NCBI GenBank assembly: GCA_024685775.1
Contig: JAIKVL010000022.1
Coordinates: 1 to 47,428 of the forward strand
Reading direction: 5' to 3'
From: Clostridia bacterium
Lineage (GTDB): Bacteria > Bacillota > Clostridia > Christensenellales > CAG-1252
Length of the DNA: 47,428 nt
This document shows, piece after piece, positions 26,138 through 33,825 of this stretch. Position numbers and translations under genes: made by a program. The notes below the pieces were generated by a model. It was not told where the DNA came from. It made no database searches and saw only the letters and a program-made list of their open reading frames with translations. Each line of letters opens with the position of its first letter. The first letter of the stretch is position 1.

Positions 26138-26204
26138 GATAGACTGACTGCCATTTTGATAGACCGCCTATCAATACTGTACCGCATTTTGAGAGTTTTG
26201 TCAA
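26138..26204 (-). promoter_or_regulatory. tetR cassette promoter and operator
   Basis: On the minus strand TTGACA (26199-26204), a 17-base spacer and TACAGT (26176-26181) form the promoter. A perfect inverted repeat, TTGATAG-N5-CTATCAA (26156-26174), covers the expected start point. A further GATAGAC element at 26138-26144 repeats the GATAGAC at 26158-26164 exactly 20 bases away, two helical turns. This is a good candidate for the TetR binding site. Confidence 0.8.
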
Positions 26205-26222
26205 TATCCGTTTTGAAAATAA

Positions 26223-26261
26223 TAAAAAACGCGCCGCATCTTCGGTTCAAGACACGGCGCG
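26223..26261 (-). terminator. Terminator of the GH4 gene
   Basis: On the minus strand the stem CGCGCCG/CGGCGCG (26230-26261) with an inner TCTT/AAGA pairing is followed by TTTTTTATT. It lies about 28 bases after the stop at 26289. Confidence 0.88.
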
Positions 26262-26288
26262 AGGTTAGCGATCAAAAAAGATCTGCGC

Positions 26289-27698
26289 TTACGCTTTCTT
26301 TACGTATTTATCGTAAAACGGAAGGTATTTCGAAGTGTTTTTGAGCATTTGGTTGAAAAGCTCGCGAGCGTCGGCGAGGGGGATCGCCATATTGCCCGAA
26401 TTGACGAACGCTTCGAAAGCGAGTTCGTAGTTGCCGGTGATCGCGGCTTCAAGGGTAAGCTGCTGCTCGTAGACGACGCGGCGGACGAGCGCGTCCACAC
26501 CCTTCGGAAGTTTGCCTGCGCAAACGGGTTGGACGCCGCGCGGCGAGAAGGAGGCGTTGGTTTCGACGACGACGCCTTCGGGGAGATCGGGGATCTGACC
26601 GCGGTTCGGCATATTGACGTTCGTCACGATCGGACGGATACCGAGGATCGCGAGCATTTGATGCACGCCCTCTTCGCCCGTCACTTTAAGCTCGAATTTC
26701 TCTTCGCCCGAAAGGAGTTTCTTGGTCTTGTCGATCTTCTTCGCGAGATCTTCTCTTCTCCAATCGACGGTCGTCAAACCGAATTTCCAAGACTTGACGG
26801 TCTCGGGATCCTTCAAGTACCAGTAACCCGGGCAGAACTCGGCGAGATGTCTGTCGCCCGCGGCGGCGATCACGCCGTATCTCTTGAAAAGATCGAACTT
26901 GACTTTTTCCGCGCTGACGAACGTATTGTTCATCCAGTGCGTCGAGCTGTCCACGATATAGCCGTCCTCGTAGTGCTTATCGACGAACTCTTTATAGACG
27001 GGCATCAAGTCTTCGTTATGATAATGCGCCTCGGTGATCCAAGTAAAGTGGTTTACGCCGACGACGTTGATATTGACGTCTTCCCTTTCGAGGAACTTGC
27101 CGTACTTCTCTTGATAGGCAAGACCGAGAATCTTTTGCGTCCCGAAGACTTCGTGGCAGCAGCCGAACGCTTTGATCTCGGGATAATAGGCGTACAACGC
27201 GGCGGTGCAAAGCGTCATCGGGTTCGTGTAGTTGATGACCCATGCGTTCGGGCAGTAATCGCGAATGCCTTCCGCGAATTCCTTATACATCGGAAGGGTG
27301 CGGAGCGCGCGAACGATACCGCCGGGGCCTACGCTGTCGCCGACCGATTGATAGATCCCGTACTTTTCGGGAAGGTGGACGTCGCTCGCCATCTCGTCGA
27401 AGGTTCCCGGGAGAATGGAGATCACGACGAAGTCCGCGCCGACGAGCGCTTCTTTCAAGGTCTTGACTGCTTTATAATGCCATTTTCCGAGGACGTCCTC
27501 TCTGTCGTAAATGCCGTTTCCGATCGTCTCGTTCGCTTTCGCCGCTTCGAAATCGATATCATACAGATAGACGCTTCCGCTCATTTCATCCGTTTGCGCA
27601 AGGTCGCTCATCAAGCCGCGCGCCCAGCCTCTCGAACCGCCGCCGATATAGGCGATCTTTACGTCTTCCGCTTTTTTACCGTTATCAACGTATTTCAT
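26289..27698 (-). CDS. GH4 alpha-galacturonidase (CHEV type)
   Basis: This 469-residue enzyme belongs to family GH4, which uses NAD+, a divalent metal and a redox-elimination mechanism. The Rossmann start IAYIGGGSRGWARGL (15-29), the NYTNPM block (156-161) and the metal site CHEV (181-184) are visible. The CHEV tetrad is known as the mark of GH4 alpha-galacturonidases such as B. subtilis LplD; other GH4 activities have CHSV, CHGx or CNVP. It is cytosolic and would release galacturonate from imported pectin fragments. The ATG follows AAAGGAG. It is divergent from an AraC regulator, and the weak -35 region suggests activator dependence. Confidence 0.88.
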   Translation of the reverse strand: MKYVDNGKKAEDVKIAYIGGGSRGWARGLMSDLAQTDEMSGSVYLYDIDFEAAKANETIGNGIYDREDVLGKWHYKAVKTLKEALVGADFVVISILPGTFDEMASDVHLPEKYGIYQSVGDSVGPGGIVRALRTLPMYKEFAEGIRDYCPNAWVINYTNPMTLCTAALYAYYPEIKAFGCCHEVFGTQKILGLAYQEKYGKFLEREDVNINVVGVNHFTWITEAHYHNEDLMPVYKEFVDKHYEDGYIVDSSTHWMNNTFVSAEKVKFDLFKRYGVIAAAGDRHLAEFCPGYWYLKDPETVKSWKFGLTTVDWRREDLAKKIDKTKKLLSGEEKFELKVTGEEGVHQMLAILGIRPIVTNVNMPNRGQIPDLPEGVVVETNASFSPRGVQPVCAGKLPKGVDALVRRVVYEQQLTLEAAITGNYELAFEAFVNSGNMAIPLADARELFNQMLKNTSKYLPFYDKYVKKA

Positions 27699-27727
27699 AA
27701 CAAACTCCTTTTTTGTTTTGTACTCTC

Positions 27728-27756
27728 ATTATACACCCGCTTTTGCCGCTTATATA
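27728..27756 (-). promoter_or_regulatory. GH4 promoter with poor -35 (activator-type)
   Basis: A perfect TATAAT on the minus strand (27728-27733) lies about 20 bases above the GH4 ribosome binding site. The -35 position at 17 bases holds only TATATA within an alternating AT tract. Such promoters usually need an activator; the divergent AraC protein is the obvious candidate. Confidence 0.5.
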
Positions 27757-27820
27757 TATAAAAAATACCAATAACCCGCCGAAATTACATATTTATTATA
27801 AATTCTTTGCGCGTCCGCTC

Positions 27821-27849
27821 TTGACAAAAGCGCGCGGCAAGGGTAGGAT
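27821..27849 (+). promoter_or_regulatory. araC-type regulator promoter next to the start codon
   Basis: TTGACA (27821-27826) and TAGGAT (27844-27849) are 17 bases apart, and only 6 bases separate the latter from the ATG at 27856. If used, the mRNA would be leaderless. The AGGA in the -10 box could instead be a weak ribosome binding site for a transcript from further upstream. Confidence 0.5.
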
Positions 27850-27855
27850 AAAGAT

Positions 27856-28656
27856 ATGGATAAGCTGTTGAAGATCGAAGAACTGTCCAATCCGAACAAT
27901 ATGGCGATGCCGAAGCTGCACGCGCACCCCTATTTCGAGATCTATTTTCTTTTCGAGGGGAAGCGCAGTTTCTTTTTCGACAATTCTCTGCGCGCCATCG
28001 AAGCGCCCGTCCTTTTGGTCGTCCCGCCCTACACCATGCATAAGACCGAAGGCAGTGCCTTTCGCCGCGTCAATATTTACGTTACGCCGAGCCGCTTGGA
28101 CGAATTCCAGCGCGACCTTCTCTCCGCCGTCTCCCTTTCGGTCATCAAACTGACCGAGACGCAAAGAGACGAGCTTCTGTCCGTCCTTCGAAAGGAAGCG
28201 GACGTTCCCCCTTCCGACCCGCACTACGCCGAGATCCAAAACGCGAAGTTTTCCTATTTTATGCTTCTTCTTTCCGAGATCGAAAAAGGGATCGCACCGC
28301 ATAACGCGAAAGGGGAAGAACTCGCGCCCCTCGTCACCGCCGCGGTCAATTACCTGAACCAAAACTACGGCGACGAAGTGACCTTGGACGAGCTTTGCCG
28401 CGCCCTCTTCACCTCGAAACAGACCTTGATCTATAATTTCAAAAAGCATCTCGACGTCTCGCCGATGAAATACCTTTTGAAACTGCGCCTGACCAAAGTC
28501 AAAGAGCTCCTCGTTACGACAGACGAAACGATCGAATCCATCGCCGAACAGACGGGCTTTTCCTCCGGGAACTACCTGACTTTGATCTTCAAACAAAAAG
28601 AGGGGCTTTCCCCCTCTCAGTACCGCAAAGAAAACAAGGATTTCTTTTTGCGGTAA
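27856..28656 (+). CDS. AraC-family transcriptional regulator
   Basis: The 266-residue protein has an N-terminal cupin-like sensor domain (about 1-140; HAHPYFEIYFLFEGKRSF fits the first cupin motif). A C-terminal double helix-turn-helix follows (about 165-262), with VTLDELCRALFTSKQTLIYN and the family signature IAEQTGFSSGNYLTLIFKQK. This layout is usual for sugar-responsive activators. It is divergent from the GH4 gene across 157 bases, so it probably activates GH4 in response to a uronide. Its stop is 4 bases from the convergent stop of the zinc-ribbon gene, with no terminator in between. Confidence 0.9.
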   Translation: MDKLLKIEELSNPNNMAMPKLHAHPYFEIYFLFEGKRSFFFDNSLRAIEAPVLLVVPPYTMHKTEGSAFRRVNIYVTPSRLDEFQRDLLSAVSLSVIKLTETQRDELLSVLRKEADVPPSDPHYAEIQNAKFSYFMLLLSEIEKGIAPHNAKGEELAPLVTAAVNYLNQNYGDEVTLDELCRALFTSKQTLIYNFKKHLDVSPMKYLLKLRLTKVKELLVTTDETIESIAEQTGFSSGNYLTLIFKQKEGLSPSQYRKENKDFFLR

Positions 28657-28660
28657 CATT

Positions 28661-28993
28661 TTAAGCCATAGCAGCGTTATAATCATTCACACTTGCCGCA
28701 ACGACAATAACCATCATTATAATAAAGCAAATGATCGAGAACGCCGAAATACAGATCGCAGCGATCGAAAATCCTTTCCCGTCTTTCAGTTTTTTCGATT
28801 GAACCAACCCGATTATCCCCAAAATCAGCCCGGGGATCGAAAAGAAAAACGATAGTATAAAACCAAGGAGCGCAACAGCGTTCTTTTTCTTAACTTCGGG
28901 TTCATTGCCCAAACTTCCAACCGCGCATCCGCATTTTACGCAAACGACTGCTTCATCAACAAGTTCCGTTCCGCATTTCGAACAGTATTTCAT
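28661..28993 (-). CDS. Zinc-ribbon membrane protein (DUF4190-like)
   Basis: The 110-residue protein starts with a zinc ribbon, CSKCGTELVDEAVVCVKCG (two CxxC pairs), then a polar linker and two hydrophobic helices (about 38-62 and 75-98). Between the helices is GLVQSKKLKDGKGFSIA, the arrangement of DUF4190-like proteins. The function is unknown; it is probably an inner-membrane protein with the ribbon in the cytoplasm. The ATG follows AAAGGAG. It is divergent from a small XRE regulator, and both genes share two identical operator-like repeats. Confidence 0.8.
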   Translation of the reverse strand: MKYCSKCGTELVDEAVVCVKCGCAVGSLGNEPEVKKKNAVALLGFILSFFFSIPGLILGIIGLVQSKKLKDGKGFSIAAICISAFSIICFIIMMVIVVAASVNDYNAAMA

Positions 28994-29009
28994 AAACGCT
29001 CCTTTGAAT

Positions 29010-29057
29010 TGTACAGATTTTGTACATTTTTCTTTATTGTAGTACAGATTTTGTACA
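29010..29057. promoter_or_regulatory. Twin identical operators between zinc-ribbon gene and XRE gene
   Basis: The 15-base palindromic element GTACAGATTTTGTAC occurs at 29011-29025 and again at 29042-29056, 31 bases apart (three helical turns). Each has arms GTACA/TGTAC. On each strand the outer edge of one copy reads TACAAT, a possible -10 box for the gene pointing away: 29054-29059 for XRE, and the mirror position near 29008-29013 for the membrane protein. Neither has a good -35. The small XRE protein is the likely ligand. Confidence 0.75.
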
Positions 29058-29084
29058 ATGTCAATAAATCAAAGGAGAGGTTCT

Positions 29085-29285
29085 ATGGAGATCGGAAAAA
29101 AACTCAAAGAGTTGCGTTTACAAAACGATCTGACGCAGGAAAAACTTGCCGCTCTTCTTTGTATATCCCGCGTAAATTACACGCGCTATGAAACGGGGAA
29201 AGTCCGCCCCGATTATGAAACGCTCTTGAAGATCGCAGATTTTTACGATATCAGTTTAGACGATTTTTTCGACAGAAACCGATAA
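29085..29285 (+). CDS. Small XRE-family (Cro/CI-type) regulator
   Basis: The start is ATG at 29085 after AAAGGAG; a longer reading begins inside the operator. The 66-residue protein is almost entirely an HTH_3 domain: IGKKLKELRLQNDLTQEKLA, SRVNYTRYETGKVRP, then the final LLKIADFYDISLDDFF. There is no ligand or dimerisation domain. It probably binds the two palindromes just upstream and represses itself and the divergent zinc-ribbon gene. Its stop codon touches that of the convergent GH106-like gene with no gap. Confidence 0.9.
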   Translation: MEIGKKLKELRLQNDLTQEKLAALLCISRVNYTRYETGKVRPDYETLLKIADFYDISLDDFFDRNR

Positions 29286-31763
29286 TTATTTCAGCAACCG
29301 AACCGGTCCGAAAAGTCCGCCCGACAAGGACGATTTATGGAATTTGCGCTCGACGGGGAGATAGCGGGTCAATTGGTTTTTCTTATATTTCTTAAACGAT
29401 CTCGTATGCTCGAATTCGTTCGCCGCGCTGTTCGTCACGCGGACGACGATCTCGTTCTCTTCTTTCAAAAGCTCTTTCGGAAGTTCGATTTTATAGGGCG
29501 GCGCGATCAACGTTCCGACCGAAACCCCGTTCAAAAAGACTCCGCAGGAATAATCCACCCTGCCGAGATCGAGGAAAAGCCGCTCGGGGATCTCGGGCAA
29601 TGAGAACGTCGCGCGGTATTCTCCGCTCCCCGAATACCCCTTGCCGACGATCTTTCGCCAATCTCCGAGTTCGACGGGGCGAAAAGATTCCGAGAAAGTC
29701 TCTTTTCCGAAGTCGTCTTTCCCGATCACGAAGCGTTCCGTTTTGCGGAAGGAAAAATCCGATATGGGGACGGACTCATCCCCTCTGAAAGGCTCTTCGC
29801 AAGGAAGTTTCTCTTCGGTAATAAGCAGCGCCGCGATCTCGCCCGAGCAGAGCGTCAGCGAAAGTTCACCGCCCGTTTTCGGCGCAAAAATTTTCCCGAC
29901 GAAGGGATCGATCCGATAGCATTTCTTTTCGGGCAAACGCACGCGGCAGGTTTTCGCCTCCGCGCTTTCGTTCATTAGGAAAAAGAATTCGCCGTTCCGC
30001 GTCTTGCTTTCCGCGAGAGAAACGCCCTCGCCTTCGATTTCAAGCGACGGAGAAAGCGCGTTCAGGGCGAGATCGAACGCCGCGCCTTTGATCTCCCGCG
30101 CGTTCTCTTCTTTCAAGCAAAGGACTTTCCCGCCCTTTTCCGCAAACGCTTCGAGCGCGGAAACCGCCTCGGGAGAAAGGAATTCGCATGGCGGGAGAAC
30201 GACCGCTTCGTAACGCGCGCGCCCGATAAAAAGCGCGCCTCTTTCGGCGAAAGCGGACGCCAAGCCGTCGTCCGAGAGAATGTCGAAGGAAATTCTTTTT
30301 TCTTCGAGGAGTTTTCCCGCGGCGAGATAGGCTTCGCCCTTTTCCGCGAAGTCGCCCGCATAGGCGTCGCGCAAAGGATAATACAGGGCGACGGGCGCGA
30401 CCCGTTCTCCGACGGAGAAAAGATAGGAAAGCCTTTCGGCGAACGCGTTGAACGCCGCGAGATCGCGATAGCAGCCGTGCGTCTCGGAAAAATGCGGGAG
30501 TTCGCCCGTCCTCAAAAAGCCCGTCCTCCCGTAAGAGAACATCATCAAATTATAGAGATTGATCCCGCGCATCGCCTGAAAGGAAAGGACGTAGCGCATT
30601 TCCTCGAAAGTCAGCCCGTTCCCGTAAACGGCGAAAGATTCGGTCAGCGCGCGGCGATTCCCCTTTTGCGCCGCCGCGGAAGACGCGAGACGCGGGAAAA
30701 AGCCGTTCGCACCCTTGGAGATCTCTCCCTTTCTCGGCGGAAAGATCTGCCGCCAAATCGCGTCCACGCCGGGGACGTCGAGTTTCCCGAGCGCGCGAAG
30801 GAGATCGAACGAACCGCCGGACAAAGCGCCGTTCGCCTCGTCGTCCTTATCGAAATGCCCGAGGAACAAAAGCCCGCGCTTTTCGCACCAATCCTTTTCC
30901 GTTTGCAAATAATTCTCCGCAAAAAGTTCAGCGCAAAGCGTCAGATACTTGATGCGGATCTCTTTTTCTTCGCGGGTCTTCGGCTCGAACAGCGCGGGAA
31001 GATAATCCCGAATATCGAATCCGAAACGGGCGAGGAACCGTTCCGCGATCTCTTCGCGATACGGGAAGGGGCGCGGCGCGGTGGGTTCGTCCGTAAAGAC
31101 GGCGGTGATCGTCTCTCCGAAGAAATCGCCGACGGCTTTTTCATAAGCGTCGTGCGTCAAAGAGAGAAAGGTTTCCGCGCTTTGTTTTTTGGTCAGGTCG
31201 GGGATATTCGCGCTGTCTCCCCCGCTTTCGATCCGTTCTTTATAATACTCCGTGATCTCGGTTTTTCGATCGAAGCGATCGCCCTTTCGAATTCCGGCTC
31301 GATCCTTAAACGCCGCGACCGCATCCGCGGACGGCAGATAAGGTTTTCCCTTTCGAAGAGCGCGGGAACGAGCGCGCAAAACTTCGCGCGCAAGGGTCGG
31401 ATCCTTTTTTACGACCGCGCCGCAAGCCCCGCCGGACGGCCATCCGCCTTCGTCATACAGCCAAACGTCCATTCCCGCTTCTTTCGCTTTTTCGAGCGCG
31501 AAACGGTACTCGGCGAAAAATCCGTCCGACAGATAATCGGGCGAAAGCAGAGTCGGATGCGCTTTCGGGCGAAAGGAAGAAGGAAGCGGCAAGACGTAAA
31601 ACCGCTTGATCCCGAGGCGGCGCATTTCTTCGATCTGCCGCGCGGTCTCCTCTTTCGAAAGAGGCGCGTCCCAAGTCCAAGTGTAGACGGGTGAAAAAGA
31701 AAGAGAGGGAGAAAAGAATTCTTCCGCGGAAAACGTTCGAATTGCGCCCTCTCTTTTCTGCAT
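29286..31763 (-). CDS. Large glycoside hydrolase, probably GH106-like alpha-L-rhamnosidase
   Basis: The frame runs up to 31964, but the first 67 codons lie inside rhaD; the ATG at 31763, which overlaps the rhaD stop as TAATG, is chosen. This gives 825 residues. The N-terminal part (about 22-115) has VYTWTWDAPLSKEETARQIE, RLGIKRFYVLPL, DYLSDGFFAEYRFAL and WLYDEGGWPSGGA. This is the opening of barrel enzymes of the GH106 and related type. The C-terminus (about 690-800) is a GH2-like galactose-binding sandwich (LFLDLGRVDYSCGVFLNG). No signal peptide is visible, so it would act on imported oligosaccharides. The rha genes beside it favour rhamnoside hydrolysis; the exact family and activity need confirmation. 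Confidence 0.65.
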   Translation of the reverse strand: MQKREGAIRTFSAEEFFSPSLSFSPVYTWTWDAPLSKEETARQIEEMRRLGIKRFYVLPLPSSFRPKAHPTLLSPDYLSDGFFAEYRFALEKAKEAGMDVWLYDEGGWPSGGACGAVVKKDPTLAREVLRARSRALRKGKPYLPSADAVAAFKDRAGIRKGDRFDRKTEITEYYKERIESGGDSANIPDLTKKQSAETFLSLTHDAYEKAVGDFFGETITAVFTDEPTAPRPFPYREEIAERFLARFGFDIRDYLPALFEPKTREEKEIRIKYLTLCAELFAENYLQTEKDWCEKRGLLFLGHFDKDDEANGALSGGSFDLLRALGKLDVPGVDAIWRQIFPPRKGEISKGANGFFPRLASSAAAQKGNRRALTESFAVYGNGLTFEEMRYVLSFQAMRGINLYNLMMFSYGRTGFLRTGELPHFSETHGCYRDLAAFNAFAERLSYLFSVGERVAPVALYYPLRDAYAGDFAEKGEAYLAAGKLLEEKRISFDILSDDGLASAFAERGALFIGRARYEAVVLPPCEFLSPEAVSALEAFAEKGGKVLCLKEENAREIKGAAFDLALNALSPSLEIEGEGVSLAESKTRNGEFFFLMNESAEAKTCRVRLPEKKCYRIDPFVGKIFAPKTGGELSLTLCSGEIAALLITEEKLPCEEPFRGDESVPISDFSFRKTERFVIGKDDFGKETFSESFRPVELGDWRKIVGKGYSGSGEYRATFSLPEIPERLFLDLGRVDYSCGVFLNGVSVGTLIAPPYKIELPKELLKEENEIVVRVTNSAANEFEHTRSFKKYKKNQLTRYLPVERKFHKSSLSGGLFGPVRLLK

Positions 31764-32581
31764 TATTTCAAATTCAAAAAGTCTTTGCGATAGTCGACCT
31801 TGAAAAGTTCGGCAAGCTTGACCATATCTTCGTCCTTGATCGTGTTCAAGCGGGGAAGATGCGCGGTCAGCATATAGATCTGCGCCGCTTTTTCCACCGT
31901 CTCGATCAATCCGAAGGTCTCGTCCATCGTCTTGCCCGCGCCGTAGACGCCGTGAAGCGCCCAAACGACGACGCGGAATTCTTTCATTTTATTCGCGGTC
32001 GCGACGCCGATGTCGTTCGTCCCGCAAAGCATCCAAGGCAGGACGCCGACGCCGTCCGGGAAGACGACGATGCACTCGGTACACATTTCCCAAAGGGTGT
32101 GGGTAAATTTCTTTTCGTCGAGCTCGTGGACGTAATTCATCGCGAGAAGGTTGGTCGGATGGCAATGCATAACGACGCGGTTCGCGGGGTCTTTTTCGAG
32201 CCTCGCGATATGGCTCATCATATGCGCGGGGAACTCGGACGTAAAGCGTCCGCCGTCCTTATAGCCCCAAAGAAGCTCTGCGGTCGTTCCGTCTTCCGCG
32301 ATGCGAAGGACGCCGAGATTGGTCTCGGGATCGTCGTCCACGTTCTTGAAATACTTGCCCGTTCCCGTGACGATAAAGTACTTTCCGGCAAGGGCCGCGG
32401 CGTCGAATCCGGTCGGGATGCGGCGCAGGACCTTTTTCGGATCGAGGTACTTTTTGACTTCGCTTTCATCCAAAAGATAGCTGATGTTGCCCCCGTTTCT
32501 CTCGTCCCAACCGAGGCGGTACATATTGGCGGTGGTTTTGCGCATCTCCGTTACGAACGGCGCGGTCATGATGTCTTTCAT
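31763..32581 (-). CDS. rhaD: L-rhamnulose-1-phosphate aldolase
   Basis: This 272-residue class II aldolase splits rhamnulose 1-phosphate into dihydroxyacetone phosphate and L-lactaldehyde. GNISYLL, the TGTGKYFKN phosphate loop, SEFPAHMMSH with the catalytic glutamate, the Zn ligands in VMHCHPTN and the third His in VVWALHG are in place. Its ATG overlaps the rhaA stop (TAATG). Length and motif order match RhaD rather than the shorter fuculose aldolase. Confidence 0.93.
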   Translation of the reverse strand: MKDIMTAPFVTEMRKTTANMYRLGWDERNGGNISYLLDESEVKKYLDPKKVLRRIPTGFDAAALAGKYFIVTGTGKYFKNVDDDPETNLGVLRIAEDGTTAELLWGYKDGGRFTSEFPAHMMSHIARLEKDPANRVVMHCHPTNLLAMNYVHELDEKKFTHTLWEMCTECIVVFPDGVGVLPWMLCGTNDIGVATANKMKEFRVVVWALHGVYGAGKTMDETFGLIETVEKAAQIYMLTAHLPRLNTIKDEDMVKLAELFKVDYRKDFLNLK

Positions 32582-33825
32582 TATTTTCTCCCCCTTAACG
32601 CGGTTTCTTCATAGTTTTTGACTTCGGAATAGTAATCGTCCGAAAGGTTTTGCCTGTCAAGGTATTCTTCCCAAACGTCTCCGAACGGCAAGGTCTTTAC
32701 CCTCTCCTGCAAGAACATAAGTTCGGTAAATTTTCCTTCGTCCTGCAACGTTTTGAGTTTTTGATTCGGCAAAAGCAGGGCGTACAGGAGCGCCTTTTGC
32801 ATCGCGCGCTGACCGGTCACCCAAGCGGAAATGCGGTTGATCGACGCGTCGAAATAATCAAGCCCGATCAAGACTTTTTCGGTCGCGCCGTTGCGAACGA
32901 TCTCTTTCGCGATCTCTTTGAGTTCGTCTTCGAACAGGACGACGTGATCGCTGTCCCAGCGAACGGGGCGCGTCACGTGCAAGGCGACTTTATCGTAAAA
33001 CGCGAGCAGAGACGGGATCTTATCCGAGACGACTTCGGTCGGATGATAATGCCCGTTATCGAGCAGGCAGCAAATGCCCGCCTTGGCGGCGTAGTTTTGA
33101 TAGAATTCGTTATTTCCGACGGTGTAACTTTCCACGCCGATGCCGAAAACTTTGCTTTCGACGGCGGGGATCACCCATTTTTTATCGTAATTCGCGAGCA
33201 TCTCGTCGAGGGACTTTTTGAGGCGAAGGCGAGGTCCGAGGCGATCGGACGGAACGTCCTTAAAGCCGTCCGGAATCCAAATATTGACCAAAGCGGGCTT
33301 ACCGAACGCCTTCCCCATTTCGGCGGCGATCTCCAAGCTTCTCTTGCCGTGCTCCACCCAGAATTTTCTCGTTTCCTCGTCGGGCGAGGACAAAGAAAGC
33401 CCGTCTTTCATCTTCGGATGCGCGAAGAACGTCGGGTTGAAATCGACGCCGTCCAAGCCGAGTTTCTTCGCGAACTCGACCCATTTCTCGAAATGCTTAT
33501 AGGTATAGCCGTCGCGATCGACTTTGCCCTTATCCTCTCCGAGGAAGGCGTAGCAAGCGTGGACGTTCAGGCGTTTTTTACCCGGCATCAAAGACACCGC
33601 TTTTTCGATATCGGCGAAGAGTTCTTCGGGCGTGCGGGCGCGATAAGGATAATTTCCCGTCGTCTGGATCCCGCCGGACAAAGAATCCGCGCCGTCGAAT
33701 CCGATCACGTCGTCCCCTTGCCAGCAATGGACGGAAACGGGGATCTCTTTCAGAGCGGCGAGCGCGGCTTCCGCATCTACGCCGAAAGACTTGTAAATCT
33801 CTTTTGCGCTTTCAAATCTCGTCAT
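32581..33825 (-). CDS. rhaA: L-rhamnose isomerase
   Basis: This 414-residue TIM-barrel enzyme converts L-rhamnose to L-rhamnulose. The start is ATG at 33825 after AAGGAG; seven more codons upstream are open but lie in rhaB. SVHCWQGDDVIGFD, LNVHACYAF, GVDFNPTFFAHP, WIPDGFKD and CLLDNGHYHPTE are strongly family-like and hold the metal ligands. The protein overlaps the end of rhaB by 14 bases. Length matches the RhaA family (about 415-420). Confidence 0.95.
   Translation of the reverse strand: MTRFESAKEIYKSFGVDAEAALAALKEIPVSVHCWQGDDVIGFDGADSLSGGIQTTGNYPYRARTPEELFADIEKAVSLMPGKKRLNVHACYAFLGEDKGKVDRDGYTYKHFEKWVEFAKKLGLDGVDFNPTFFAHPKMKDGLSLSSPDEETRKFWVEHGKRSLEIAAEMGKAFGKPALVNIWIPDGFKDVPSDRLGPRLRLKKSLDEMLANYDKKWVIPAVESKVFGIGVESYTVGNNEFYQNYAAKAGICCLLDNGHYHPTEVVSDKIPSLLAFYDKVALHVTRPVRWDSDHVVLFEDELKEIAKEIVRNGATEKVLIGLDYFDASINRISAWVTGQRAMQKALLYALLLPNQKLKTLQDEGKFTELMFLQERVKTLPFGDVWEEYLDRQNLSDDYYSEVKNYEETALRGRK

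Noticed and set aside
31764-31964. N-terminal extension of the GH106-like gene by 67 codons
   Set aside because: It lies wholly inside rhaD in another frame and is Arg/Asp-rich; the ATG at 31763 forms a normal TAATG junction.
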